Assembly (NCBI GenBank): GCA_003342895.1
Contig: PTFA01000191.1
Location: 434,001 to 498,000 of the forward strand
Length of the DNA stretch: 64,000 nucleotides
From: Casuarius casuarius
Lineage: Eukaryota > Chordata > Aves > Casuariiformes > Casuariidae
Direction of reading: 5' to 3'
The first letter of the stretch is position 1; each line of letters starts with the position of its first letter. The translations under genes and the position numbers were made by a program. Below are positions 25,301-38,791 of this stretch, piece after piece. The notes under the pieces are model-generated. The model saw only the letters and a program-made list of their open reading frames with translations, made no database searches and was not told the DNA's origin.

Positions 25301-26746
25301 GCCTCAGCATTTTTGGTGCTCGTGAGCTAGAATGGAGCTACTTATTGTCATGAGTTTTAACTTTTACTCTACTACCTGCAGTTGCCCCAAATCTAAATCA
25401 TGTTATGGTTCAGCCTGCGGTGCTTGTTCAGGAACCTGAGGCACTGCTGTTTGGGAGGGTGAGGAGAGAGGGTTGGTGGCAATGTGGAATTTTCTTCTTC
25501 TTTTGCCTGGCTGCCGTGAGCTGCAATGCGGTTTGTTTGTGGAGTGGCAGCTGCTACTGGTTTGTGTTCCTGGCTGTTGCATCTGAAGAGTGTTAGATGG
25601 TCAGATCCTGCTTTTCGTCTAGGCGATGTGATATCGCAGCCTGTTTTGATTTGGCTTAGAGAATCTCTTACAGATGGACTGAGATAACACAAACAGGCCT
25701 CTACCCTCTTCTCCCCTATGCAGTTGTTCAATGTTGCAGCAGAAATGAGAGGAGATGAAGGACCTAGCAGGCATCACAGCTGAGTGTAAGTCCATAGTTG
25801 TTTCCACACTGGATTTCTTGCCCTTAAAAGTGCCAGCTCTTCCAACTCATGATTTGGTTACAGAGACAGACACAACAGTTAGTGCAGTATGGCAACACAA
25901 GTGCTTTTTTCATCTCCAGCTGCTGCATTGTTTTTCCTCGTGAAAAGCGTGCTTAAAATGCAAGCTTGCTGTCTATTAACAGGTGGTTCATGTGTCATCT
26001 GTGGAGCCAGCCCAGCAGGAATGCAGTAACAGGGAGGTGCTTGTGCAGCACAGGCCATTAGGCAACCCTTGGCCAAATGTAATTTGAGGGATACTGCCCT
26101 TTGGCCTGTGTCATTTTATCACAAGGTTAAGGATGGACTGTTTAAGCAGGAAAAAAGCTCTAATAGGTGTGCTCCTCTGTGCTGCCTATTCTGAGCAGGA
26201 GGGGGCTGGCCCCCAGGGAGGGATGACAGCCTTCTCCATCCGCAGCGGCTGGCTATGCCCCTCCAGCCGTCCCCGCAACTGAAGCAGGCACGGCAGGGCT
26301 CGGGCCAGCCCAATCCCTCCAGCAGGTCTGGCCCAGCCTCCCTTTCGCTGACGTTCTTGTGGAAGTCGGGCTGATCTGCTTTTGCTCCTTCACGGGGCAG
26401 CCTGGCTGAGAAGTGTTCTCGTGCGGGAGTTCAGTGAAGAGAATCATGGAGGGGCTGGTGGCTGAGAAAGAAGCTGTCAGGTTCAGCAGTGGGTAGACTG
26501 AGTTAGGGGCATTATACCAAAACCCACATCTGGTGCCCAGGGTTACAGAGGAAGGGGGAATCATGGCATAGAAGTGTTAGAATTGCCTCTCTCCTGCCAA
26601 GTGTTGCTTTTTGTATGGGCTCAAGAAGAACAAAAGAACAGAAGCAGAACAGTGTGAATTTTAGAGGAATAAAAGCATGATAGCATGAATTTCGAAGACT
26701 TTGAAAGTCCATTATTTACGAGGATCATTCTTAGCTCAAGAGGACA

Positions 26747-26855
26747 GGCCTGATTCTTCTGTCTTTATGTGAATATTTGCAATGTTACAATTCCATCGAC
26801 TTCAATGGAGTTGCTTCTGAATTTATGCTATTAGTTGTGAAAGCTGAATCAGGCC
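26747..26855. mobile_element. MITE-like element with 10-bp TIRs
   Basis: A 109-bp segment begins with ggcctgattc (26747-26756) and ends with its exact reverse complement gaatcaggcc (26846-26855). Inside is the paired word acttcaatggagttgc, typical of a palindromic repeat family that I recall from turtle, crocodile and bird genomes. Small size, terminal inverted repeats and no coding capacity suggest a non-autonomous DNA transposon (MITE). Target-site duplications are not evident. The family name is unknown to me. Confidence 0.55.
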
Positions 26856-27585
26856 CAAGAGTTTGGTCTTATCCTTGTAACTTCTTTTTCCCATTTGTAA
26901 TTTTTATGTGAGCCTGTATGTAGAGCCCATGCTTAACTTCTTTAAATAAAATTGAACATCTATTTTGCAGGTTTGCTAAAACTGTATTTCTGTACATTTT
27001 TTTTCCCTCCATCGCATAACATTTGTTGCAAGCTTTCAGAAAGACTTTAATGTATTCTCTAAGAAAAGTGACCAAAATTGATTGTCTTATCATGTCAAGA
27101 CTCTGGTCTTCAGTGGTCTTCGCCCATTCATTATATAGCTTAGGAGAAGTTTGGGAATATTTTTGCCTACCAGTCATTCTCAGATAATTTAATTTGCAAT
27201 TATTTGAACGCAGTATGGACATGGAGTGTCGTGCTCCAGTTATGATTGCGTGTGGACTTCAGTGCTTTGATCTTGAAAGGCTGAGGAGGTGTTTTTATTG
27301 TTTTTTTGTTTTTTAATCATGCAGTATTGTAGCATGACTCACGTGTAAGCATTGTTTGATTCATTTAAATGTTTGTTCTGTATGTCGAATGCTAAGCCGA
27401 GGTTTACGATTCTGGATTTTATCAGCCAGTCATTTGTCTTCGAAAAGAAGCTGGCTGATAAAGCAGATGTGTGTGGGGGGTGGTGGTGGTGTTTTGGTTT
27501 TCCTACCTTGAGATCAGCAGAGAGAAATTATGCATATCAAATATCAAGGAGAGGAAATTTAGGAGCTCGAGTCCCATTCTTTCTG

Positions 27586-27587
<2 letters not shown>

Positions 27588-27625
<38 letters not shown>
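27588..27625. repeat. (GT)n microsatellite
   Basis: About 19 uninterrupted GT units. A simple dinucleotide repeat, probably polymorphic in length, with no coding relevance. Confidence 0.97.
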
Positions 27626-27628
<3 letters not shown>

Positions 27629-28160
27629 TAAGACAATTGGTTCAGCTGAAAATTGCTGAGCCTTAATGCTGTACTGTTGCCTTGAAGTTGATAGGGATTC
27701 TACTATTGGCTTAAATAGGAAGAGAAGTTAAAAAATCTCACTATGAGAGAATGAAAATAGCAGAAGCAAGTTACTGGAATCCAACCAATCCTTTAACAGG
27801 AAAAACAGTATTTCCTGATATGCAATTATCGTAATATATGATTTGCCAGCAGTGAATTCCTTTCTGTTGGGTGCTGTGTAAAAAGAGAGTGAATGAGGCT
27901 GCACTGTGGAGGAATATGGTCTGTAAAGATGATGAATAACAAGAGTAGGATGAGACGAAGGAAGTGCATTCTTCTTTTCCTGCAATCTTGGATTTCCAAA
28001 GACAGCCTTGCAAACGAAGATTTTAGGAGGATCCTGCATCTGTATCCTGTCTCTGAAGAGTTAAAGCCCAGCTTTACCCATGGGCAGGTATTACCTTCCT
28101 GAGTTTTGAGAAGTCTACTGAAATCACTGAATCACTTTTGTAAGGTATTTCAATATTAAG

Positions 28161-28240
28161 GGACAAATCCCTAGCTGCAAATAAGTGTAGCTCCATTAGA
28201 GCCAGAGGAGCACCGTAAGTTGACGCTGGTGAAGNATGCT
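28161..28240. repeat. Degraded palindromic MITE-like relic
   Basis: The left part (ggacaaatccctagctgcaa, then gtgtagctccatt) and the right part (ggagcaccgtaagttgacgctgg) are recognisable as the two arms of a larger palindrome whose intact form I recall as 'agctggtgtaaat-ggcgtagctccattgacttcaatggagctacgcc-atttacaccagct'. About a quarter of positions have changed. One base is ambiguous (28235). Confidence 0.45.
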
Positions 28241-28344
28241 AACAATTGGTTGTTATAATCTCATGTATACAGATTTAGAGGCTGAAGCAATTTAATTTTG
28301 AGAGGCTTTCCTTAAAAGAAAGCTGTTTTTGCTCCTTGGTGCCT

Positions 28345-28530
28345 CATCTCCAGAATGTCAGTGTCTTTTGGCTGAATGCCCAGGACTAAACACAGTACTC
28401 TAAACATGGTCTTACAAGTGGCTTGCAAAGCGGGGGGAATTTCTTGGGCTCATAAATGATTCTCTTACTTTTTTGCATCCTAAGTCATTTCTTTGGCTGT
28501 TACTTTATATTTGCTGAATACAAATCCCTA
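28345..28530 (-). mobile_element. Old CR1/L3-like LINE relic
   Basis: Read on the plus strand, this is the reverse complement of the CR1 ORF2 3' region: cccaggactaaacacagtactct (typical: cccagaactggacacagtactcc), followed by tggtcttacaagtg and then ttgcatcctaagtcatttctttggctg (typical: atgcatcccaggatatcatttgccttcttggctg). The spacing between these blocks is kept. It is far more diverged than the two plus-strand copies, so it comes from an older CR1 or L3 lineage. Similarity may extend weakly to about 28720. Confidence 0.65.
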
Positions 28531-31452
28531 CTTTCCAATAATTAACTCCAGAGCTCTTTGACCCTGAGTGTTTTGAAACATACTTTCAGCATCAAAATAA
28601 CCCACTGTCCTATTGGTTTTCCTTTCATGTCTGATGTACTACATATGATGACATTCTCTTTCTTAACCTACCTGAGAATCCTTAGCCATGTCTTCCTTTT
28701 AATCCTTTGCCTACTAGTTCCTGTTACTGGATATGAGCATATGTCAAAAATACATTTACATACATATGAGAATGAATGTGCAGAAAATGATTGAAATATT
28801 TGCTTGACTGACATGAAACTATTGTGTTCTTCACAGAGCTGGTTGGTTCACGTGAAGACTTAGTTGTGAAGTGTGGTAGAATGGCAGAAAGCAGAGCCAC
28901 AGGACTGGTCCGAAAGACTGATAGGAGCAGCACACTGAGTCAATGCATGGAGAAATAACTTACCCTATAAGTGTCCTCTTTTATCATCTTTCTTCTTGTC
29001 CTGCAGGTGCCTGGTCAGGTGCTTAAGGCAAAAGCCAAGTGCTGTGGCCCAGCATGGTTTCCCCTACATGGAGCAAAGGACAAAATTGTCAGCTTTTATT
29101 ATGCCAGTGCAAACTGTGCCCTGGGCCAGCGTGGCAAAGTGCTGCTTTTTTTCCTCCAGTTTAATGCTAATTCTGTAATTGAGCCTTGTGATAACTTTTA
29201 CTTGGGAATTAAATAAGGCGCAGACGGAGATGTGAGTATTCCTGCTGGCGGTTCTGGAACTACTTGCCTAAGAAATGGCTCATCAATTTTAGTGAACAAG
29301 CTCAGTCTTTGAACTGAATTTCTCATTGTAAAAATAACATAACCATCACAAGAATAAACATACATCCCTTCCGGTTGAGGCCTTGGCACGCTTTTGATGC
29401 GTGACTTACTGAGACTATAGTTTCTAGGGAAAACATTTAGATGTTGGCAACTGTGAAATGCCAACACACAGTAAATTGTCATAATAAGGTATTTTAGCTA
29501 TGGCTGGGGATTTAAAAGAAAATTGCTTCTCAACGTTCAGAGCAGTTAATGCAAGATGGAAAAATGTTACAATTTAAACATTTTGCATAGTTANGAAGAA
29601 GGAAGTCGGGGTTCTTGCGGTGTGTTTGCTAAGGGCCACACCTGTTTGGTTTGTCTCTCTGGAAGAACTTCAGGATACCATACATCATTTATACTATGTC
29701 TGCCCGTGTGCCAGATTATAAACCCAGCTTTGTACACAGTTTTTATTAGGGTCTAGAGACAGCCATATAAATTGTGGTTGTTTTGGAAGTTAATCAAAAG
29801 CTCACTGTTTGACAAGAGTTTCAGTTTTGGAAGGTATGACTAGAAAATGTAAATTTTCAGTCCTGTGACTTTTACTGTTAATAACTTTAACTTGATTGAT
29901 TTAAATAATAGCTGCAATAAAATTCCTAAGTGTTTCTCTGAACGTGTGTTAGACCTGGGAGTTACTGCTGAAGTTTTCCTAAACTAGTTATAAAAAATGG
30001 AAATTTTAGAAAATTGTCTTTGGGTAGTGAGTAAACTTTTCTTCTGATTTAATATGTCAGACTTGTAAAACTCCGCAGTTAAGTCAAAATTACAAGTGAG
30101 GATCAAGAGCCTGTTAGCTTCCCTCCTGCGTCCCAAAAAGGTGCCACCTCCCATGTGAAAAATAGACTACAGCTTTAGTTTAATGTGGGGTAGAATCTAG
30201 GAACTTTCAATAAAATAAAAGTGATTAATAAAGTTAATGAACAATAGAAATGTTTGAGTCTTACCAACTTATCATGAACAACTACACAGAGAGCCGTGGC
30301 TCTAGCTCATGTCAGTGCAGTGATCTTCATTTTATGTAGTAAATGTTTCTTTGAGAACTACGTTACTTGGAATTTTTGGCTTATCTGATGGGAATCAGAA
30401 GATTCAGCATCTAGAGAGCAGTAAACTTTCCTCAGGGTAATTCAAGCTTTCTATTTAATGATTCCATAAAAGTTTGTAATTCATGTTTGCTTCACTTTGA
30501 TAAATGCACAGCTCATCAATTCAAAGATATTCCCATCTTTTTCCCTTTTTTTTTGTATGTCCTTTAAAATATTTATTGCAATTTTCTTTTTTCCTGGAAG
30601 ATATGAACTGCCAAGATAAATATTGGTTTATTAGATTGTGGATTCACTACTTTTTTTTAAACGTCTAAATGAAAAATGTTATTTGTCCCTTGGTATTTCA
30701 TTGAATGATAGGACATATGTTAGCTATCACTTCTAGTGTATTTTACATATTGTTAACAACAGCTCTAGAAGCCAGAAAAGTGTCTTGGCTCTCTCTTGCT
30801 CGCCTTGTCCATTGCTAAAGATAGCATACTAATGTGTGCACACCCTTTTTGCAGACAGACTGGGCATTCTCCCTTATTGCTGGTAATCTTGTGTTTGCCA
30901 TACGTCAGTCTGCATTACATTTACTGCTTCGCAGTGTGCTAGAAACATTTTTTAATGTCACAGCTTGAGAACCATATTTAAAATACAGTTTTATTTAAGC
31001 TTTGTTTCAGGCCAAGGAATACACAAATATTCTGCCAATTTCACTGATGCCCTGTGTATTGTTTTTATAACGTTGTGTATTTTGCTTAACATGGAAAGTT
31101 ATTTTGAATGTTTTAAGAGCAGAAAGTGATAACAGTTGTCTTTTAATCGTTACAGTAGTAAAAATCAGAGTCTTATTGCTAGCTAATAATGTTCCTTGCA
31201 GACTTTTGGTCATACCACAGAAGTACAGAATGTAAAACTAAGGAAGAGTCTGGGGCCATATGTTTAACTGCAGATTGCTGGACAGAGACACTAATTTATA
31301 ACTAGTGAATTTAAGAAAGTTGTCTTAAAATGTCAATGCATCACTTCATATCACCTTTTCTTTCACAAATAAATGCATATTCTTAGCAACATATTTATAA
31401 CTCCTCCTACTAGGAGGCAATGCATCAGTCGTGATGGGCAGACTCCTTGGGG

Positions 31453-31477
31453 TTTTTTGTTTTTTTTTTTTTTTTTT
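31453..31477. repeat. T-rich tract
   Basis: T6-G-T18, a homopolymer-like run in non-coding DNA with no convincing acceptor AG directly after it. Confidence 0.9.
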
Positions 31478-33332
31478 CTTGAACCTTCCAGTTCCCAAGT
31501 GTAGGTGGATGTTACGTTCCCTCTGCAGTTCTCATTATAAGGATGTTTCTTTTCAGGGGCTGAGACAGGGACAGACTGGTTACAAGTGTTTCCTTCCTGT
31601 GAGTTAGCAAAGCTGACCTGTCCTTTTTGAGTCCCGCAGAAGGGATGGATAACCTTTATTTAACTAGCAAAACTTGATTTGGAATATTTTACTGCTATCT
31701 GGTGCATTATCTGAAAGAAGAATGGATTTAAGAAAGGCAGACAATCTGTTCAGCCCATCTCATACTCAGTAAACTTTCCATTTGGCCAGGTGTGTATACT
31801 TAATATACTTATAATTTTAGCTATGAATGGTCTGTCGGTTTTTCTCTGGCCATGCTTTTCCTAATTGATCCTCTTTATTAAATGAGCTCTAGTGGAGGAC
31901 AGGCCAACAGATTTCATTTAACTCTTAAAACTACTGTAAAGGTCCTAGCAAAAATAATGCATGAAGTCTGGTGACTTAAGGGTTGCATGCACTATGCTTG
32001 TCATTTGTAAAGCCATACATACTGTGAATGTGCAATATGCAAAGCATGGTATTTCAGGTACATGGGCAAAAGGCTTATTATGTATGGTATCTGTGAGTAA
32101 AGCAACTTGTCCTCTCAACCGAGGAAGCAGAACTCTATAATCATGAGTCTGAGGAGGAAAACAGCTTGATTATATTTTTTCCTGGGACCAGACCTGGGTA
32201 CGTGGCATTAAATGGTACAAGATTTAAATGCAAAAAAAAACCTGTGCAAGTGATGAACAGGTCCTTGCAATTCGCACTTACTTCTGCTATCTGTCTCTCT
32301 AATTTACTCTTTATGGCTTTAATCCAACAAGTATTAAAAAAAACAGAAGACCCTTTTCTGTCTCCAGCTAGCTGCTTGGTTTTGAGTGATCTGTTTTCAT
32401 GATTCCAGCCTTTCCAGAAGACTTTGGCCCAGAAAAGTTGGCTGAAGTGAGGTTCCTAAGTCTCTGCTTAGATGCTTGCCAGACCTTCAGAAGCGTGGGA
32501 TGCTCTGCAGTTGCCAGTGATGGCGACAGAGCCTTCTGGGTGTGCAACAGCTTTTTAAAAAACGCGTTCAAGTTTAGCAGAGTATGTNGGGATGTGAAAG
32601 CCTACTTTAAGGCATCCTTTTGCCTAGGAATGGTACCCAAAAACCTATTGACAGTTAATAGGAATTGGAGGTTTCCCTCTTCAAATGTGTCCCCCAAGCT
32701 GTTGGATAAATATTCAGCGAAAACTGAAATGAAAACCAAACAGTGCTGAGCTTTGATACTCCAGCTGAAATTGCAGCTATTTAATACTTCTTAAGACAAT
32801 TTATTAGAAGTTACATGACTTTATCTGGGGAATCCAGTCTTGAAAATTTTTGTCATTATCCCTTTTTCTATACCATGTTAATTGTAAAAACTGTTAATTA
32901 GGCCCCTATAACTGCCTTAGACTGATGGACCAGCACACTCAGTATGAGAGGAGTTCTTTCAAACCAGCTTTCTGTTCCAAGGTGGCATTGTAAGCCGTTT
33001 TTCCTGGAGTCTCTCATTTGGACAGGAGGTAGGGTAGTCCTTTGGTCAGGGGTTTTCTGTGTTCAGGATAAGCTTTAACTGGGTTTAGGGAGAGGACTAT
33101 TGGCAGAGCAGCCAGAGAGCAAAACATGCATTCCTTAAACATTCAGTGCCATTTAAGTTCAAGTTTTTATTTCTAGGCTTAGAATGACCTACAGCTATCA
33201 GTCAGCAAGCTTGATGTTTTCAAGTAGAAATGAAAAGCTACTCTGGCTGGCAGGCAAATCCTAATTAAATGGGACTAGTTTGGGGTTAACCTGACCTGAT
33301 GAACAATAGGCTTTTTTCTTGTTTTCTAACAG

Positions 33333-33415
33333 TTGCACAGTTGGCATCTAGAGCTGGGCGTGAATATACCAAGGCTGTGCAAAAACCAGATCAATGACCT
33401 GCCCATGACAGCAAA
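33333..33415 (+). other. Candidate 83-bp exon
   Basis: A strong acceptor (cttttttcttgttttctaacAG, with a plausible tctaac branch site) and a consensus donor (GCAAA|GTAAGT) bracket 83 bases. Of the three frames only the one starting directly after AG stays open. It encodes 27 codons, including LELGVNIPRLCKN and INDLPMTA, with 18 of 27 third positions G/C, and leaves two bases over. That phase fits the candidate exon at 40534. No protein family was recognised. An alternative is a 5' UTR exon of the CpG-island gene, in which case its ATG near the end would start an upstream open frame. Confidence 0.3.
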
Positions 33416-36400
33416 GTAAGTAGGAGCTGCGTCCCAGAAACCCGAGGCTCCCTCAGAGAGCAGGTAGTTGAGAAGAGGCTCCCACAGTACTGTGTGATAT
33501 CAGATGTCCTGTGTAGGATGAGATACATTAGTTTACTCTGTGGCTCTCTTCAAAATTATATTTATCTGCAGATTTCCAGACAACATTGTGAAAATAATGC
33601 ACTCATTATAAGCTTAGCTGTAGAGCCATCTTTGTAATGAGTTTCCAGTGCCAGAAAAGAGAGAAACAGTGTAACAACTAGACCCTTGTCTTTTACCTAA
33701 TGCTTATTTTTGTCATCCCGTTGTGGAATGTCAGTGAAATAGGAGGTAGGTGATCTCAGTTAAATGCACAGTAGTCCTGTAAACGTTTTGTCTCTAAGAA
33801 GACAGATATAATTGTAGCCCCAGTCCCCAAATCATCTGCCTCGGTTACCATGCTTTGTTATCTCGGCGTTTAATGTGTGCGTCAAACTTTGCGTGGCAAA
33901 GAGTGTCTGCACAAGAATGATATTTGGTAGAGCCTGTGATGCTCATCAGTTGTCTATGCCCTGAATTCAAATTACTGATTGCATCAGATTTCCATTTCAC
34001 TCTCTGGTAGTCTGTTTTGGTGCTGCACAAATTTGGGAAGTATCAGGGTGTGATTACTGCCCAACTCTTATATTTCAAACTTGGAGACCATTAAGAAGGG
34101 CAATATTATTTAAAATGATTTGATTTTTATTTAACTTTAAGTTGTTAGTCAAATGTAATGCAATATTAGAGGACAGGAGGAAGAAGCTTCTTGTGATGTT
34201 CATGTTCATGAATCTCTCTACCACTATTTTGTCATGAATTCTGCTGAGAAGTGGAGAAGTTTATTTCTGCAGAAATAAGGAGTACACTTGATTCAGTGCT
34301 AATGCTGGAGTAGAAACACAAACCTCTGTCTGTAGGGTGGCTCACCTTTTTATTGAATTCCTTGCTTTCATTCATCCCATGACTGGTGGCAGGCATTGGT
34401 TGTCAGTTGAAAGCTTTTTTTTTTTTCTTCAAGCATGCTCGGTTTTAGCTGAAAGTGATACAGTTGTTTGCTTGGCTACCTAACCCTATTTCTACACTAG
34501 TGTCTGTTCCCTGCCTTTCAGACAGTCATTAACTCCAGCAAGGCCTAAGGCCTTAGCCCTTACTCTTTCGGATTCAGTTCAACAAAGCGCCTGCGTGTGG
34601 AGTCAGTGCCGCTTCAGTGTGTTGGAGTCCATGGATCTGTGCTAGGAATAGGCAGGCTCATCCCTGAGGGAAACTAGGCCGTTTTCTGGTACGGGGAGGT
34701 GCTGAGTCTAACATCAGTGCTTGACAAAGTATATTGCAAAGCATGAACCTAGGAAAAGATTGGTGCAGAGGGCATGTGTTATAGTGAGATTTTTGTCTGT
34801 GATCTGATCCCTCAACACGATTGTTACTGATGGTGGTATAGCTGAACTGAGGGAAATATGTTGAAGGTGATGCTGCTGTGCTGCAGAAGTCGAGGGTCAT
34901 CATAGTAGTGGGCTAAAGTGTGAGGACTGTTGTATTGAGTAAAATTGTTGCCCTCTGTACTGTAGTCTTTCTTTCTGGCCTGACCAGCTTGTCTGGTGTG
35001 GCTTTTTGTGGCTGTAAGGTAATCTACTTGGGCAATTTAAATGTATGCCAGTAAGTCTGCAAAAGGTGGCATTCCTTGCTTTGTCAGCTTGGGGTGGTTG
35101 CATTGACCCATGTCATCAAGCTGAACGTTTGGAATAAGATGTGTAATTCAGAAATGCCTTAGATAATTGAGGGTTTTGTAGCAGCAGCATATACAATGGG
35201 AGTAAATCCAAGCAGTCAAAAGAAATGTTTATCATTTTAGTAGTTTTGATAATATAGCCAACTTCTGGTTTTTTTGAATTGTCAGAAAACATGCCAAATC
35301 ATCTTGCTTGTNTGTCAAATAGCTAGTATGTGTGGGAGTTATTGACATAAATAAAGCTTACATGTTTAGCAGGAAAACACCTGCAGATCAAACATTTTAG
35401 AAATGTTTTTATTTCAATTATTTTTGTACACATTTGTCTTTAGATATGGCTATATTGAAGGCTCCAGCTCTTCTGATNGTTTGTTTTACTTCTGCAAATG
35501 CCTAAAAGAGTTTTCTTGCCTGTAAAACGGTCATAATTTAAATTCTGGACTCCCAAGGCTACACATAAATATCTTGTGTTGTTGGAAAGAGGCAACATTA
35601 TCATTTGTTTATCTCGAAGCTCTGGCCTTGGTCATGAAATGACCAATTAAAGTGTTACTGTTCCAGGCCACGCTGTGGGATGGTGATGTCAGTGTAATTC
35701 GTGTGGGGGTGTGAAATGTGTGCCCGGGGTGGGTACATGCCTCTGTGTGAAATTGCACGTTCGAGGAGGCTGGAGAGATGCACATCTGTGTGGTGAGCTG
35801 CTCAGAGCCGTGGCAGCTGCTTGAAGCTCCTTGTGGGCGGGGAGCACATTTCTGATCAAGGGAGATTAGTGAGCAGAAGATGTCAAAGGTTCACCGAACA
35901 TGCAGTTCTTCAAAGGGATAATGACGCTCTGTCAGGGCGGTAGCGTGTGGTTGTCTACCTGGTTTGTTTGATGCTGTGCAAAGAAGCAGTGGTAGAAGGC
36001 TTAGCAGGCTTCTCACTGGCAGGAGGGACAAAGCGTAGAAGGAGAAATGGGCTCGGAGCGTGGGAAGTGATTTGCCCACTGGTGTGGTAGATGTATTTAA
36101 AGCCAGGGTTACAGCCTGAGTCTCTTTCCACTAAAGTGTATTGCTGAACAGTAGCTTCCCTGGACAGGAAGGACCACAGAAGTTATATTCTGCAGAATAT
36201 GACTTTTATCTAAAAGGGAAAAGGAAAAAAGAGATTGGTTCCAGACCTTCAAGCTAAGAATAAACTTGAAAACTGTGAGCTGAATGCACCCAGGGTTGCA
36301 GCTGACAGCAGCTGCTGCTGTTGTGCTTTGGGCTGGAGGGGAGAGCAGGAGAGCTTTGCTCACTGCTTCAGCCCATAGCAGCATCAGGAAGCCCAGCTGG

Positions 36401-36789
36401 CTGCAGCAGTCCCTCTTGGCTGGTGAAGGAGGGCATGGGAAGAGTGGACTAGAAGTCCCTCTAGGCTCTTGCTTTCCTGGTCCACAAGGGTTGTTTCTCT
36501 GCACTGAATGACAGCTAATTATTAGGGGGGGGAGGGTGCCTTTTGGCCCCAGGCAGGTTTTTATGTGCAGCTCCAGTTATCCTGTAGCCAGGCTTTGAGA
36601 AGTAATGGAGTGTGTTTGATTGCTCTCTTTAAGGGGGAAGCTGATAACCAGCTTCTTGGGCCTCATGCATGTTCATTTTCTCCAGCAAGGAGTATGTCAG
36701 GGCTTTGCAAGTAGGGGAGGACAAAGGACTCAGCGGAGGCAATGATCCTGCATGTGTGAGGTCATGGTTCAGGGCCTGCAAAGAGAAGA

Positions 36790-36814
36790 TTTTTTTTTAT
36801 TTTTTTTTTTTTTT
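36790..36814. repeat. T-rich tract
   Basis: T9-A-T15. A simple sequence without other features. Confidence 0.9.
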
Positions 36815-38341
36815 CTTACTTGACTTGCCTTTTAGTGCTATGGTTTTGGAAGGAAGGCAGAACAGGAAAGAAATAGTGAGTTTTAGGGCTGGCTTGAGTC
36901 CCCCTAGCTCAGTTACAGCAGGTCAAGTTACTTGCTCAGAAAGATTTGTGACTCCCTTGAGACAGGGGTTTGTGTTCATGCAGAGGATGCAGAGATGCAT
37001 AAAAATAGAGAGAGATGAACTTGTTGGTGTTTATTTTAAGAGCAGTTGATAGACGTTGTCAGTGAAGATTTGTTTTTCACTGCACAGAATTGGTTCAAAG
37101 AAGCTGTATAAAAATTGGCACCAAATGTAGGGGCAATAAAATGCCACATTAAGCGTAAGTCTTGAAATTGTGGTACATAACCACAAGAACCGTTTTCACC
37201 CATAGACAGCTTTGTTTATTATCTGCAGAATAACTTGTTTCTCTGTTAGCTATGTTACTCAAGTTGCTCTTTTTACAAATAAAAAATTAAGTAAACCTAT
37301 ATCCCAGTATGCCTGGCAATCCCCTCCAGCTCCCCATACACTATTATTGCCAATGTTTGTTGGTGCTAGCAGTCACAGGAATCTTCTGGTACCTGTGTGG
37401 CAGCAAGAATTAAACCTAGAAAATACCTAGTCATCTGACTGGTACCTAATTTTCTGGGTTTCATCACATATGATTCAGATCAAAAATACAAAAATGTGAG
37501 ACTAAAACTCTTTNTCTAACCTATATACATAACATTAAACCCATTGATATAGTAGAGCTCTGGAGTTGTCTATGTGTTTTAATTTCGAGTGGTCTCCTGT
37601 AGTCAGTTCTTTGACCCGGTTTCACCATTTCACCAAACACAGCTTATTCCTCTAAAATATCTGTTTCGAAACTCTTTGTCCCAGGAGAGAGAAGAGAGAA
37701 AACAAATTGCTTACACAAGCAATTGAAGACTGGAGAATTAAACACCCACACTTCCTTCTTCAAGAGATCTCATACTAGTAGTTTCTGCAAACTCATAAAT
37801 CCAGTGGGGAAAGAGAAACTAAGTAGTAATCAAATGATTCTTCATGTGAGTGCTGGCACTGCTGGGGAAGCAAAGTTTGAAGGTGATAATCCTCCCTGTA
37901 GTGCTTGGGGATCAGAAGTAGCCTGGGCAGAGAAGCAAAAACTGCTCATCTCAAAATCTAGGCAGGGAAGGACTATTTTTTTTTCTTGCCCAGATGAAGA
38001 CAGTCTGGGAGAGGGTCAGTCAGTGGTAGCTGCATCAGTTCCTCCCTCTTTTTCTGTATGAGAGGATATATATCCTTTGGAGAGGGACCTGAGGAAGGAA
38101 GTGGATAGGCATGTTGTTTGGGTGAGTCTTGGACTGTATTCTCAAATACAAGTGTGATGTTGAAAGACTGGGGAGAGATGAGAAACCTTTTCCAGCTTTT
38201 GTATAGTGCCAGATCTTGGAGATGTTTTATGAAATGAAATACATCTGTCTTTCCAGGATCTTTAGGCAAATGCTAGGGAGAAAGGGGGAGAAAAGGAGAA
38301 GAGCTTTAGTAGGGATCTGAAAATAGTGAAAACTGCAAAAT

Positions 38342-38791
38342 GTGAAGAGACCTGGGGTGGTGGACGGGAAAAGGAACATTGCTAGGAACATGCCAGAAGG
38401 ACAATTTACAGGGAGGAAGGCCGGCAGAGTCATAGGGTTTCATCCCCAGGGGTTCAGCTGCAAGAAAGAGAGGGCAAGGTGGGTAGGAGAGTCTGGGGCT
38501 AGTCAGGACAAGAGGACTGAGCAGAGAGCGCCGGTAGTGGGCCACCTGATAGAGCAAGGAGCAGCTGGGGAAGGAAAGAGGATCAGGAAAGCAGCAGTGA
38601 CCTTGATGATATTGAGGAACTGCAGGTCAGTGGTGACAGAGGAAGGAGCACTAGGAAGTTGGAGGTGCCTGAGATGGTTGTCAGCAAGACAAAACTTACA
38701 GGAAGAGGTCAAAGGGAGTAATTGCCCTGTGGAAGAGGGTGAAGGGGAGCAACATGAGGATAGGAAGGATGACCTCAGTTTGCAGACTTAG
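38342..38791 (+). other. Purine-rich 149-codon open frame, unrecognised
   Basis: A GA-rich stretch stays open for 149 codons on the plus strand. The product is rich in Gly, Glu, Arg and Lys and lacks recognised domains, signal peptide or membrane segments. Purine-rich DNA has few stop codons in some frames, which explains the length without selection. No splice sites or poly-A signal define it as an exon. Confidence 0.12.

Larger units (their letters stand above)
22320..33330. other. Probable intron, no certain exon
   Basis: If the CpG-island gene runs rightwards, this is intron. It contains a C12 run (24888-24899), a GT repeat (27588-27625), palindromic relics (26747 and 28161), a CR1 relic (28345) and several acceptor-like pyrimidine tracts followed by short open frames (about 23581, 24371 and 29008). 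Those open frames are short enough to be chance. Confidence 0.5.

Noticed and set aside
29008..29215. 69-codon frame after a strong acceptor (ttcttgtcctgcag) with a GTGAGT further on.
   Set aside because: Frame ends in TAA before the donor; open frames of this length are common by chance and no family was recognised.
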